Shown here piece after piece: positions 1 through 8,443 of a stretch of 50,005 bases of DNA. The translations under genes were made by a program, and so were the position numbers. The notes beneath the pieces were generated by a model, which saw only the letters and a program-made list of their open reading frames with translations, did no database searches and was not told where the DNA came from. Position 1 is the first letter of the stretch, and every line of letters begins with the position of its first letter. Source of the DNA: Verrucomicrobiota bacterium (lineage in GTDB: Bacteria; Verrucomicrobiota; Verrucomicrobiia; Chthoniobacterales; JAFAMB01); contig JAFBAP010000134.1 of NCBI GenBank assembly GCA_019247695.1, forward strand, positions 1-50,005, written 5' to 3'.

Positions 1-114
1 TCCGAACTCCGAACTCCGAACTCCGAACTCCGAACTCCGAACTCCGAACTCCGAACTCCGAACTCCGAACTCCGAACTCCGAACTCTGAACTCCGAACTC
101 CGAACTCCGAACTC
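1..114. repeat. Tandem 7-bp repeat (TCCGAAC), about 16 units
   Basis: A near-perfect head-to-tail array of the heptamer TCCGAAC fills the left edge, with one C-to-T variant unit near position 87. The same heptamer, or its complement GTTCGGA, forms part of the composite repeats at 17770-18202, 36088-36520 and 49842-49953. This is therefore probably the end of another family B element cut by the window edge, expanded here to an unusually long array. No coding signal is present. Confidence 0.95.
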
Positions 115-156
115 GATACCGTTTGCCGCGCCGGTGATCCTATTCTAAAGAGGTAT

Positions 157-1032
157 ATGTTTACGGGCACGTACACGGCCATTGTGACGCCCTTCAAGGA
201 TGGGAGAGTGGATGAAGCCGCTTTCCGGCGGTTGATAGATTTTCAAGTCGAAAACGGCGTTGATGGGATCGTTCCGGCAGGCACGACCGGGGAAGCCGCG
301 ACGCTGGACTATGACGAGCACCTCCGTGTCGTAGAGATCGCCGTCGAGCAGGCCGCGAAACGCTGCCTGATCGTCGCCGGGACCAGTTCAAACTCGACGA
401 ACGAGGCCATCGAGCTTTCAAAAAGGGCTGAGCGCCTCGGCGTGGACGGCTTGCTGCATGCCAGCCCGTACTACAATAAACCGACGCAGGAGGGTGTTTA
501 TCGCCATTACCGGGCGATTGCCGAAGCGATTTCGACAAAGATCATGCTGTACAACATACCGGGCCGGACGGCGGGCGAGATCGGGGTAGACACGTGCGTT
601 CGCCTGGCCGAGGACTGCCCGAGCATTGTCAGCATCAAGGAAGCGGGCGGCTCAACCGAGCGCGTATCCTTGCTGCGGAAGCAGCTTCCTCGGGAGTTCA
701 CCATCCTGTCCGGGGATGACCCGCAAACCCTGCCGTTCATGGCGGTAGGAGCTGTGGGCGTGGTCAGCGTGGCGTCCAACGTCATCCCGCGGGAGATCGT
801 CCGGCTGGTAGCGGCTTTTCGCAAAGGCCACTTCAGCGAGGCGTTGAATGATCATCTGTATTGGTACCCGCTCTTCAAAGACCTTTTCCTGGAGTCAAAT
901 CCTATCCCGGTCAAAGCTGCGCTGCACCTGCTTGGGCGGATTGAGGCGGAGTACCGGTTGCCGCTCTGCGAGATGGGTTCGGCCAACCTGGAGCGCCTGC
1001 GCCGGACGCTCGTTGCGCTCGGCCTGCTATGA
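157..1032 (+). CDS. dapA: 4-hydroxy-tetrahydrodipicolinate synthase
   Basis: Condenses pyruvate and aspartate semialdehyde in the first committed step of the diaminopimelate/lysine pathway in the cytoplasm. The 291-residue length is normal for the family. The TIM-barrel hallmarks are complete: GTTGE at 42-46, YYNKP near 105-109, Tyr132 and Arg137 in YNIPGR, and the Schiff-base Lys161 in SIKEA. The ATG lies a few bases after an AAAGAGG Shine-Dalgarno sequence. The stop overlaps the dapB start by 4 nt (ATGA), so the two genes are probably translationally coupled in a lysine operon. I see no riboswitch upstream; the gene follows a heptamer repeat array directly. Confidence 0.97.
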   Translation: MFTGTYTAIVTPFKDGRVDEAAFRRLIDFQVENGVDGIVPAGTTGEAATLDYDEHLRVVEIAVEQAAKRCLIVAGTSSNSTNEAIELSKRAERLGVDGLLHASPYYNKPTQEGVYRHYRAIAEAISTKIMLYNIPGRTAGEIGVDTCVRLAEDCPSIVSIKEAGGSTERVSLLRKQLPREFTILSGDDPQTLPFMAVGAVGVVSVASNVIPREIVRLVAAFRKGHFSEALNDHLYWYPLFKDLFLESNPIPVKAALHLLGRIEAEYRLPLCEMGSANLERLRRTLVALGLL

Positions 1033-1763
1033 CTTCTTTGCTGGTGCACGGCGCCGCGGGCCGTCTCGGGTCGCGGATCATTCGCGCGGCTAGGGCGACT
1101 CCCGGGCTGGAGGTGCGGGAAGCCGGCCGGAACACCGATCTGTCGAAGGTGCTGCCGGGCTGTGATGCAGCCATCGACGTGAGCCAACCGGGGGGGACGG
1201 TCCGCCTGGTGGCGGCAGCGGTGGTGACGGGTACGCCGGTTGTAATCGGAACCACGGGCCATTCAGCGGAGGAATTAGAGGGGTTTCGTGAAGCCGCCCG
1301 GCGATTACCTATCCTCGCGGCCCCGAATTTCAGCATTGGGGTTAACCTCTTGTTTTGGCTGACGCAACGGGCGGCAGAAAGCCTTGGACAAGAGTTTCGG
1401 GCCGAAATTCTGGAGCTGCACCACGAATTGAAAAAAGATGCCCCCAGCGGCACGGCCCAAAAACTGGGTGAGCTTGTCGCGCGCGCCCGTGGGCAGAATT
1501 ACGGTGAGGTGGTCCGGCACGGACGCCGTGGCTTAACCGGAGAGAGGCGCCCGGACGAACTCGGAATGCACGCCGTACGGGGCGGCGACATCACGGGTGA
1601 ACATACCGTTTATTTGATCGGACCGGGTGAACGCCTTGAACTCACCCATCGGGCAACCAGCCGGGACATCTTTGCCCGGGGCGCCCTGCGGGCCGCCCAC
1701 TGGCTGGCCGGTCGCCCACCCGGCTGGTACGAAATGGCAGATGCGCTGGACCTGCCGAGGTGA
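1029..1763 (+). CDS. dapB: 4-hydroxy-tetrahydrodipicolinate reductase
   Basis: NAD(P)H-dependent reductase that acts on the DapA product in diaminopimelate synthesis. Visible features are the N-terminal nucleotide-binding loop (GAAGRLG, 8-14), GTTGH at 74-78, APNFSIGVN at 98-106, and the catalytic segment ELHHELKKDAPSGT, in which His131 and Lys135 match the catalytic His and Lys of the E. coli enzyme. At 244 residues it is slightly shorter than the roughly 270-residue E. coli protein. It overlaps dapA by 4 nt. A 25-bp inverted repeat (family A) starts 10 bp after the stop and could end the transcript. Confidence 0.96.
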   Translation: MTSLLVHGAAGRLGSRIIRAARATPGLEVREAGRNTDLSKVLPGCDAAIDVSQPGGTVRLVAAAVVTGTPVVIGTTGHSAEELEGFREAARRLPILAAPNFSIGVNLLFWLTQRAAESLGQEFRAEILELHHELKKDAPSGTAQKLGELVARARGQNYGEVVRHGRRGLTGERRPDELGMHAVRGGDITGEHTVYLIGPGERLELTHRATSRDIFARGALRAAHWLAGRPPGWYEMADALDLPR

Positions 1764-1772
1764 TGGTGCTGG

Positions 1773-1879
1773 AAAATGCCACAAATGCTACAAATGAAGG
1801 GAGCTGAGCGTTCTGCGGCTGCCTGGTTCCTGCCGCCGTGCCCGCCGTGTGACGTCATTTGTGGAATTTGTGGCATTTT
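1773..1879. repeat. Family A inverted-repeat element, copy 1
   Basis: Arms at 1773-1797 and 1855-1879 are 25 nt each and complementary except at two positions (core GCCACAAATG / CATTTGTGGC), enclosing about 57 bp. The interior carries CCCGCCGTGTGAC (1841-1853), the terminal 13-mer of family B repeats. The element sits between dapB and folK. As RNA it would form a long hairpin. The same arm sequence recurs at 11508-11654 and 22482-22766. Confidence 0.85.
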
Positions 1880-1884
1880 CCCTT

Positions 1885-2412
1885 ATGCGAGTTGGAATCG
1901 CGTTAGGGTCAAACCTCGGGGATAGACTGGCCAATCTTCGACGCGCGTTCCAGGCGGTGCGGCGGACGGCGCACGCGGGCGACCGGGACAGCATTTTGGT
2001 TTCCTCAGTTTACGAGACGACCCCGGTTGGCAGTGAACCCGGGGCCGGGCTCTACCTGAACGCCGCGATCGAGATCGAATCCGCTCTGCCTGCGGACGAA
2101 TTGCTGGACCGCTTGCGCGAGGTCGAAAGTGAAATGGGCCGCCCGTCAATGAGACCGCGAAACGCGCCGCGGACCATTGATCTGGACATTTTGTATGCCG
2201 GCGATCTGGTGCTGCGCACCGCGAAGCTGACGGTGCCGCATCCCCGGCTGGCGCAGCGCGCCTTCGTGTTGACTCCTCTTGCCGAAATTGCGCCCGCGCT
2301 GGTGGTGCCTGGACAATCCAAATCGGTGGCTCAATTATTAAGCGAGCTACGTTCAGCTGATTCAGCTGAGGAGCTCCTCAAGCTTCGGGAGGTATTGGAT
2401 GACGACGGATAA
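1885..2412 (+). CDS. folK: 2-amino-4-hydroxy-6-hydroxymethyldihydropteridine pyrophosphokinase
   Basis: Transfers pyrophosphate from ATP to hydroxymethyldihydropterin in folate synthesis. The protein opens with the family signature MRVGIALGSNLGDR and contains SVYETTPVG and the metal/substrate motif PRTIDLDILYAGD. The 175-residue length is typical. An in-frame ATG exists 36 nt upstream at 1849, but those 12 codons lie in the arm of the family A repeat and do not resemble FolK, so 1885 is chosen. The end overlaps panB by 14 nt. PanB consumes methylene-tetrahydrofolate, so the pairing links folate supply and pantothenate synthesis. Confidence 0.95.
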   Translation: MRVGIALGSNLGDRLANLRRAFQAVRRTAHAGDRDSILVSSVYETTPVGSEPGAGLYLNAAIEIESALPADELLDRLREVESEMGRPSMRPRNAPRTIDLDILYAGDLVLRTAKLTVPHPRLAQRAFVLTPLAEIAPALVVPGQSKSVAQLLSELRSADSAEELLKLREVLDDDG

Positions 2413-3175
2413 AGTCACGGCGGACCGATTGAAAACCTGGAAAGGCCGGCCCGAAAAGATTGCCGCGCTCACCGCTTACGATTACCCGACGGCGCGGCTG
2501 CTGGACGAGGCCGGCGTGGATCTGCTTTTGGTCGGCGACAGCCTCGGGATGGTGATTCTGGGGTACCCTGACACGACCTTAGTCAACCTTGAAGACGTGG
2601 TGCACCACACGCGCGCCGTCGCCCGCGGCATCCGCCGGGGTCTCTTGGCGGCCGATCTGCCGATCGGCACGTACCTGGACCCCCGGCAAGCGCTTGAGAG
2701 CGCGCGCCGCTTGGTCGCGGCCGGGGCCGAGGCGGTAAAGCTGGAGGGCGGCCAGAGCCAGGCCGAGCAGATTCGGGCGATCACCGGGGCAGGGATCCCC
2801 CTGGTGGGCCACATCGGCATGCTCCCGCAACACGTCCGCGAGGAGGGGGGGTACCGGGTCAAAGGAAAGACCGAAGCCGAAAGCGAGTTTCTTGTGCGAG
2901 AGGCTGAGGCGGTGGTGGCGGCCGGCGCTTGCGCAGTGGTTCTCGAATTAGTGACTCCCGCAGCGGCTGAGCGGATCACCCGGGCCATCGCGATTCCAAC
3001 CATCGGAATCGGTTCAGGCCCCGATTGTGACGGCCAGATCCTGGTGGTGCACGATCTGGTCGGCTTCTTCCCGTGGTTTACGCCGAAGCACGTCCGGCCG
3101 GCCGGCGACGTTGCGGGCGAGATCCGGAAAGCGGCCTCCGGTTATGTCGAAAACCTGCACCGGATCAAGGCGTAA
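2399..3175 (+). CDS. panB: 3-methyl-2-oxobutanoate hydroxymethyltransferase
   Basis: Converts alpha-ketoisovalerate to ketopantoate using 5,10-methylene-tetrahydrofolate, the first step toward pantothenate and coenzyme A. At 258 residues it has the expected single TIM-barrel and all the usual blocks: LTAYDYPTA, VGDSLGMV, AVKLEGG, LVGHIGMLPQ, ELVTP and the C-terminal IGIGSGPDCDGQILVVHDL. The start ATG lies inside the end of folK, indicating coupling. panC and panD are not in the window. The next gene, accA, is on the opposite strand and converges on it. Confidence 0.97.
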   Translation: MTTDKVTADRLKTWKGRPEKIAALTAYDYPTARLLDEAGVDLLLVGDSLGMVILGYPDTTLVNLEDVVHHTRAVARGIRRGLLAADLPIGTYLDPRQALESARRLVAAGAEAVKLEGGQSQAEQIRAITGAGIPLVGHIGMLPQHVREEGGYRVKGKTEAESEFLVREAEAVVAAGACAVVLELVTPAAAERITRAIAIPTIGIGSGPDCDGQILVVHDLVGFFPWFTPKHVRPAGDVAGEIRKAASGYVENLHRIKA

Positions 3176-3215
3176 AGGCCGATGGTGAAGGCGGGAGACT
3201 CAGGCGGGCTCGCCG

Positions 3216-4184
3216 TCAGCCCATCCCCGGTTCCAATACCCGGCCCATCCGCCGGAATTTCTCATACCGTTCTTCCAGCAGCACCGAGACCTTTTTCTTG
3301 GTGAGCACGTCCAACTGCGCGAGCACGGCCGCTCTCAGGTTCCGGGCGGTCTCGACGGGATCATGGTGGGCGCCGCCCATCGGTTCCGGGATCACCGCAT
3401 CGATGATGCCCAGTTCCTTCAGGTCGAGCGCGGTCAGCTTCAGGGCTTCCGCCGCCTCCGGGGCGTGGCTCCGGTGTTTCCACAGGATGGCTGCGCAGCC
3501 TTCAGGGCTGATGACGGAGTAATACGCGTTCTCCAGCATCATCACGCGATCCGCCACCCCGATACCCAGCGCGCCGCCCGATCCTCCCTCCCCGATCACC
3601 ACCGCCACGATCGCGGTCCGCAGCTGCATCATCTCGCGCAGATTAACCGCGATTGATTCGGAAATGTGCCGTTCTTCGGCTCCGACCCCGGGATAAGCGC
3701 CCGGGGTATCGATCAGGGCCACCACGGGCAGCTGGAATTTCTCGGCCAGGCGCATCAGGCGCAACGCCTTCCGGTACCCTTCAGGGTGGGCGCTGCCGAA
3801 GTTGCGCCGGATATTTTCCTTGGTATCACGGCCCTTCTGGTGGGCCAGCACGACGCACCGGTATTGCTCTAACGTTGCAAAGCCGCCCGGCATGGCCTGA
3901 TCGTCCCCGAAGAGACGGTCGCCATGCAGTTCGATGAAATCGCTGAAAGCTTCACGGAGGTAATCCAAGGCGAACGGCCGGGCATTGTGGCGGGCAACCT
4001 GAATACGCTGCCAGGCGGAAAGGTTCTGGTAAATTTCGCGCCGGGTACCTTCAATTTTTCCCTCCATCGATCTCACTTCGCGTTCGAGATCAATCGCCTG
4101 GAGTTTGGAATGCTTTTTGAGCTCTTCGAGCTGCTTTTCCAACTCGAGGATCGGCTTTTCAAAATCGAGGGGGGCAGGTTTCAT
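3216..4184 (-). CDS. accA: Acetyl-CoA carboxylase carboxyltransferase subunit alpha
   Basis: Alpha half of the carboxyltransferase that makes malonyl-CoA for fatty acid synthesis. The 322-residue length is standard. The N-terminal 55 residues are the usual charged helical region. The crotonase-like core shows GRDTKENIRRNFG, DTPGAYPGVGAEERHISESI, GEGGSGGALGIGVADRVMM and the ending YSVISPEGCAAILWK. The start codon overlaps the stop of the LysM gene upstream by 4 nt (ATGA), so translation is probably coupled. acpP lies further upstream on the same strand, giving a loose fatty-acid neighbourhood. accD is not in the window. Confidence 0.97.
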   Translation of the reverse strand: MKPAPLDFEKPILELEKQLEELKKHSKLQAIDLEREVRSMEGKIEGTRREIYQNLSAWQRIQVARHNARPFALDYLREAFSDFIELHGDRLFGDDQAMPGGFATLEQYRCVVLAHQKGRDTKENIRRNFGSAHPEGYRKALRLMRLAEKFQLPVVALIDTPGAYPGVGAEERHISESIAVNLREMMQLRTAIVAVVIGEGGSGGALGIGVADRVMMLENAYYSVISPEGCAAILWKHRSHAPEAAEALKLTALDLKELGIIDAVIPEPMGGAHHDPVETARNLRAAVLAQLDVLTKKKVSVLLEERYEKFRRMGRVLEPGMG

Positions 4185-5020
4185 TCGACGACGACAGGGG
4201 TTTGCTTGCCAACCAAGGCAAAAAGCTCTTCCAGGTCAGCCGGGCCGAGCATGATCCCGGTCGCCGGTCTCGGCGCGTTTGGCGTTTGCGGATTCGTTTC
4301 TGAACAGATGATCAGTCCTGAGTGGTTTGTCACAATCCAGCGGCTGCTGCCCAAATAATGTTTGTCGCCGAAACCTACGCGAGCCCCGGCAAACCACGCA
4401 ATCTTTTCGCTCACTTTATATTGGCCGGGCAGGAGCCGGGGAGGCATTTTGAAGTCCAACGGCTTATACCATTTGAAGAAGGCGCCCCGATTAAGCAGCG
4501 TTATCGATTCTTTCTTGAGGTTGATCGTCAAGCTGAACTGGCCCGACGGGATGATGAGCCGGCGACCGGGCTGAAGCGTCAGGCTCGAGAGGCCGTTGGC
4601 TTTGAAGATGAGTTCGGGAGTGGCTTTCGTTTTTGACGCGATTTTGCCGATCGAATCGCCGCGGGTCACGATATACTCGGTCTTGTTCGGACCCGGTTCC
4701 AGGGAGAAAAATGCTTGCAGGTTCAACGTGCCGAGGATCTGCCGCGCCTCGTCCACGCTGGGTGAAGCCGGGAAGCTCTGGATGATTGAAACAAGGGTGT
4801 CGCGGACCGCGGCCGTGTCCTCCCCCGCGGTCAAGTGCTGCTTGACGTTTTGGAGCATCGGCAGAACCGGGTCCGGCGTCGGGGTTACCACCGGCTGCCC
4901 CTTTTTCGCCACTTGATAATCCTTCTTTTTGAAAAAGAGTTCGTACGCCAGGAAACTGCCTCCTCCGAAAATCGTGACCGCCAAGCCGGCGATGATGAAG
5001 GCTTTGACAAGTGCGTTCAT
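4181..5020 (-). CDS. Membrane-anchored LysM protein with a degenerate L,D-transpeptidase-like domain
   Basis: About 279 residues from the ATG at 5020; a GTG five codons upstream is also possible. An uncleaved N-terminal membrane segment (about 5-26) is followed by a linker, a LysM peptidoglycan-binding domain (about 115-159, YIVTRGDSIGKIA through RRLIIPSG) and a region (about 163-278) that follows the layout of YkuD L,D-transpeptidases and ends in the typical EELFALVGKQTPVVV. Where active enzymes have SHGCIRL, this protein has ATGIML, so the catalytic His and Cys are absent. It is probably a non-catalytic cell-wall binding protein in the periplasm. The overlap with accA suggests one operon. 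The domain calls come from motif reading only. Confidence 0.8.
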   Translation of the reverse strand: MNALVKAFIIAGLAVTIFGGGSFLAYELFFKKKDYQVAKKGQPVVTPTPDPVLPMLQNVKQHLTAGEDTAAVRDTLVSIIQSFPASPSVDEARQILGTLNLQAFFSLEPGPNKTEYIVTRGDSIGKIASKTKATPELIFKANGLSSLTLQPGRRLIIPSGQFSLTINLKKESITLLNRGAFFKWYKPLDFKMPPRLLPGQYKVSEKIAWFAGARVGFGDKHYLGSSRWIVTNHSGLIICSETNPQTPNAPRPATGIMLGPADLEELFALVGKQTPVVVE

Positions 5021-5154
5021 AGCGCCGCGGCGCACCGCGGCACGGAACCTCCCGAGGACCAGATTTCACCCATGATTACGGTAACCGCAGGTACCCTGTC
5101 CAGCTGAAGCGCTTGACGCGACCGGAAGGGGGCTTGCCCGGAAAAGGGCGTTCG

Positions 5155-5673
5155 TTACAGCAGGCCGCGTCGCTTGAGATCGAAAATGTTGGTGCCGGCG
5201 GAGAGCTGGATCAGGTCAAAGGTGAATTTCAGGAGGCAAATCTCCCAGCCTTCCTCCACCCCCTGAATGACGGCGCTCCCGCTGCGCTCGGCCTGGGGAA
5301 TCTGCCGGTCCACCCTCTCGAGCACCGATTCGAGGCTGTCGTGGACGAGGACGTCCGAAAGATCGCTTTTGCGGATCTCAAATCCGTATTTCAAGAGAGC
5401 GGCATGCCGCGACTGCAGCAGCCGGGCGAACTGCTGGGCGTCTTCACCAAACCCGTCCAGGAGTAAACGCGACGCATGCTCGGGTGTAAGGATCCGGGGC
5501 CGTTCCGCTGAAATGCGGCCATCCCGCACACGGACCTCGCCGACGCTGTCCATGAGCTCGGAGACGAGGTAAAAGCGAAAGTTCGTTGTCCCGAAAGTGT
5601 CAATTCGCCGATCCGGCGAAACCACCACTCGGGTGTTTTCTAACGCGTATTGAACATCATGCGCAGGGTACAT
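5155..5673 (-). CDS. Conserved hypothetical protein
   Basis: About 172 residues from the ATG at 5673 (MYPAHDVQYALENTRVVV); an in-frame TTG at 5691 would add six residues. I recognise no domain. The sequence is soluble, mixed alpha/beta, with no signal peptide or membrane span. The middle (PRILTPEHASRLLLDGFGE) is predicted helical. The coding pattern looks genuine and no overlapping frame competes. It sits between acpP, whose terminator lies just upstream, and the LysM-accA pair on the same strand, so it probably has its own promoter or depends on read-through. Confidence 0.75.
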   Translation of the reverse strand: MYPAHDVQYALENTRVVVSPDRRIDTFGTTNFRFYLVSELMDSVGEVRVRDGRISAERPRILTPEHASRLLLDGFGEDAQQFARLLQSRHAALLKYGFEIRKSDLSDVLVHDSLESVLERVDRQIPQAERSGSAVIQGVEEGWEICLLKFTFDLIQLSAGTNIFDLKRRGLL

Positions 5674-5776
5674 AACCAAAACTCGGGGCAACTAAGATAG
5701 CTCAGAACCCTTATCTCTTACAATCCGATGCAGCTGGGATTCGGCTCCGGTTGCGTCCCCCCGCCCCGATGCGCCC

Positions 5777-5808
5777 AAAAAAGAACACGGTGGAAGCTTC
5801 CACCGTGT
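5777..5808 (-). terminator. Rho-independent terminator of acpP
   Basis: A perfect 24-bp palindrome (5785-5808, ACACGGTGG-AAGCTT-CCACCGTGT) is followed on the minus strand, two bases on, by a run of six T residues (5777-5782). It lies about 70 bp after the acpP stop, as expected for a factor-independent terminator of that gene. Confidence 0.85.
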
Positions 5809-5877
5809 GAAACCACGTCTCGCCTTTTTAGGAAATCCGCCACCCGGTCTCCAGGACCCGGACGGGGTAACCCCACC

Positions 5878-6120
5878 TTATTTCGCGCGGTCCTCGATGT
5901 AACGGATCACGTCGCCGACGGTCTGGAGTTTCTCGGCATCTTCGTCAGGTACTTCGACTGAAAATTCCTCCTCGAAGGCCATTACGAGTTCTACCGTATC
6001 TAGCGAGTCAGCGCCGAGGTCCTCAATGAAAGAGGCGTTAGGAGTGACCTGCTCGGGGTTGACGCCGAGTTGTTCGACGATGATCTCCTTCACCTTCTCT
6101 TCAACGGATTTTTCTGACAT
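5878..6120 (-). CDS. acpP: Acyl carrier protein
   Basis: Carries growing acyl chains on a phosphopantetheine arm during type II fatty acid synthesis. The 80-residue acidic protein has the classic modification site [18 protein letters not shown] with Ser39 as the attachment residue. A GAGGAG Shine-Dalgarno sequence precedes the ATG by about 12 nt. A strong palindromic terminator follows, so acpP is probably expressed as a short, abundant single-gene transcript. fabF, its common neighbour elsewhere, is not adjacent. Confidence 0.97.
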   Translation of the reverse strand: MSEKSVEEKVKEIIVEQLGVNPEQVTPNASFIEDLGADSLDTVELVMAFEEEFSVEVPDEDAEKLQTVGDVIRYIEDRAK

Positions 6121-6458
6121 AAACTGGAGTTTCTCCTCGGTTGTGATTAAGACGCGGCTACGCTTGATGACGAAGCCCGGTGATGGGAACTAAATTAATT
6201 GCGGCAAATAGCAACACTTTTCTCGGGCTTCGAACCCGGCGAGCGCAATAAATCCCTTGGGAGATTCGTTATCCGGATTCGTTATCCTTCAGAGCCGGCT
6301 GGGCGTGACATGCATTTATATTAGGGTCGTGTGCCTTTTATTAGGGTCGTGTGCCTTTTTAGTTGACCTGGAAGCCAGAATCGCCAGTCTAGACGCCCGC
6401 TAGGAACGAACCACTCTATAGTGTTTCCTAAGTCTTTATAAATTGATATCTTGCGACC
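6121..6458. other. Intergenic region with a 20-bp tandem duplication
   Basis: This 338-bp stretch lies between the divergent acpP gene and the gene starting at 6459 and must hold promoters for both. I see no credible gene. The only clear structure is two adjacent copies of ATTAGGGTCGTGTGCCTTTT at 6320-6339 and 6340-6359. A TTTATAAATT tract near 6436 is a possible -10-like region for the rightward gene, at low confidence. Confidence 0.5.
6320..6359. repeat. Tandem direct repeat, 2 x 20 bp
   Basis: Two exact, adjacent copies of ATTAGGGTCGTGTGCCTTTT, about 100 bp upstream of the 6459 gene. The unit length is close to two helical turns, so it could be a pair of protein-binding sites or a simple slip duplication. 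Confidence 0.9.
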
Positions 6459-8363
6459 ATGGCGGACCCAAACTCCTCCCTTGACCTTCGTTTGACGCCG
6501 GACTGGCTCAAAGAGTCCGGGCCGACGAACCGCTACGCTGACTTCGAGGGGGACAACTCCGAGCGTAGGCGCGGCGGTTTTCAGCGTCCCGGCGGCCGTC
6601 GTGACGACAATGCAGGGCGCCGCCGCGGCCCGGATGATCGGCAGCGCCGTGGGGCGCCGGACCGTCGTGGACCCTTTGGCGCGCGATCCCCTCAGGCCGA
6701 CCAACGCCGCCCCGGCGGTGCTCCTGCCCCTGCGGGCGGCGGCCATCCATCTTTCGACCGCCCGGATCGCGCCCGCCACGGTTCGTCGCGGGAGGATTCA
6801 GCCCCGGTCGCCCCGCCGGTGGAACCTGCGGCGGTGCAGATTGATTTTCTGCCTGAAGAACGTGCGTTCAACAAGATCATCCAGCAGATCAAGTCGGGGC
6901 ATATCGCTTACCCGTTATTTGGGCTTGCCCGGATGTTTTTGGAGCGTCCGGAGCGGCACCGGGTCCGGATTCGTTCGCTGGACAACAGCACCGTCCTGTA
7001 CCAGTTGGATGATCATGGGCCGGTGGCGGTGGAGGCAGCCACCTTGGAACGAATCGCGTTCAGCGAGCATAAAGACGAATTTTACGAGACGGAAGTCATC
7101 GAAAAGGAGCCCATCAAAGGCAACTTTACGTCAGTGGCGCGTTGCACCCTGAGCGGCCGGGTGCTCGGCCCCACTAATTACCATACGTTCCAGACGACGG
7201 TTCGTTCTTTGTATGAACAGCGGTTCAGCCGCCGCATGAGCTTCGAAGAGTACCGCCGGACGATCGAAAGCACCTCCGACCCTGACCTGGTCAACCAATG
7301 GAAGGAAGACGCTCGCAAGGCGACGGTTTACAAGACCAAGCCCCAAGGTGAAGAGGCGCCGGTTGTTTTCGATAGCCTCGCAGCGGTGGAACAACATTTT
7401 CGGGCTCATCACCTCGATTCGGTGGTCAAACCGTGCCTTGCTGCGGAAGTTTCCGGTGAAGTTGCCCGTCATCTCCCGGACCGCGGCATTGTCGCGGCCA
7501 TCCGTGTGGCGCGTGACCGGGAAAATCGCTTTCCGGCGCAGATCGCCGGCGCGTTGCGTCACGGCCTGAATCAGGCCGGACTTCATGTGTTCAAGCACAA
7601 GAAACGGATTTTATACATTTCGACGGTGCGGCCGCAGCTTTTCAGCTCGAATCAGACGCAGCTTTCCGCCGGCCTGGCGGCCGTGCTCGCGGCGTTGCGC
7701 TCCTACCCGAAGATCACGCGCAAGCAGCTCGCCGAGAAGGTACTGGTGAAAGTGCTGGGGCAACCGCTCCCGGGCGAAACCTCACCGGAGTACCAGCAGG
7801 CAAAGACTGCCCTTGCCGGCGATTTGATCTGGTTGGCCAAGGCAGGGCACATCATCGAATTTGCTGACGGCACACTTGACCTGCCGCTGCCGCCGAAGGC
7901 ACTGGAAGAGAAAGCGCCCGCCAAGACGGCAGTCGAGCCGGGACGCGCCCACGCCGCCAGCGAAGGAACTGAACCCACGGGAGAACCGGACCCGGAAGCT
8001 GCCGTGGAGGCGGGTTTGGGAGACGAGCTGAGGCCTGATTCGGCGCATCAAGCGGAAATACCGGCCGCGACGGAACAACTCGCGGGGGACGTCGCCAACC
8101 CTGAAGCGCCCGAACCTGGAGCGGCCCTGGCGGAATCCTTCGAGAACCTGCCCGGCGCGACGCCTGCGGAATCCGGGACCGAGATCGAGCCAGCCGCTGT
8201 CGCACCGGAGGATGCAGCCGGCGGGGCCCGGGAAACAGCGGATCCGGCGCGGGTAGCGGACCAGGAGATCCCCGGCGCGTCTGGCCAAACGGTAGAAGAC
8301 GAGGCCAACCAGGCGGAGGACGAACCGAGCACCGAAACCGCGTGGGCTACGGCCGGCTCGTGA
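6459..8363 (+). CDS. Arg/Gly-rich conserved protein of unknown function
   Basis: A 634-residue protein in three parts. Residues about 34-115 are low-complexity and rich in Arg, Gly, Pro and Asp, with many RR/RG runs resembling disordered RNA-binding tails. Residues about 125-495 look folded (for example FNKIIQQIKSGHIAYPLFG and LERPERHRVRIRSLD) but match no family I can name. Residues about 500-634 are an acidic Ala/Glu/Pro-rich tail. There is no signal peptide or membrane span. The basic head and acidic tail suggest a nucleic-acid-associated cytoplasmic protein, which is inference only. It has its own upstream region and is followed by a metabolic gene on the same strand. Confidence 0.85.
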   Translation: MADPNSSLDLRLTPDWLKESGPTNRYADFEGDNSERRRGGFQRPGGRRDDNAGRRRGPDDRQRRGAPDRRGPFGARSPQADQRRPGGAPAPAGGGHPSFDRPDRARHGSSREDSAPVAPPVEPAAVQIDFLPEERAFNKIIQQIKSGHIAYPLFGLARMFLERPERHRVRIRSLDNSTVLYQLDDHGPVAVEAATLERIAFSEHKDEFYETEVIEKEPIKGNFTSVARCTLSGRVLGPTNYHTFQTTVRSLYEQRFSRRMSFEEYRRTIESTSDPDLVNQWKEDARKATVYKTKPQGEEAPVVFDSLAAVEQHFRAHHLDSVVKPCLAAEVSGEVARHLPDRGIVAAIRVARDRENRFPAQIAGALRHGLNQAGLHVFKHKKRILYISTVRPQLFSSNQTQLSAGLAAVLAALRSYPKITRKQLAEKVLVKVLGQPLPGETSPEYQQAKTALAGDLIWLAKAGHIIEFADGTLDLPLPPKALEEKAPAKTAVEPGRAHAASEGTEPTGEPDPEAAVEAGLGDELRPDSAHQAEIPAATEQLAGDVANPEAPEPGAALAESFENLPGATPAESGTEIEPAAVAPEDAAGGARETADPARVADQEIPGASGQTVEDEANQAEDEPSTETAWATAGS

Positions 8364-8443
8364 TCCGGGCGGGGGAAGGCGCGCGGATCTTTGATCATTG
8401 ATCCAGGCCTCAATCGCTTTTAGAGATGAGGGGTATGCGCATC

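Noticed and set aside
1-114. CRISPR array
   Set aside because: The units are 7 bp and contiguous, with no spacers; it is a simple tandem repeat.
1849-1884. Longer FolK start at 1849
   Set aside because: The extra 12 codons fall in a repeat arm and do not match FolK, whose conserved N-terminus begins at 1885.
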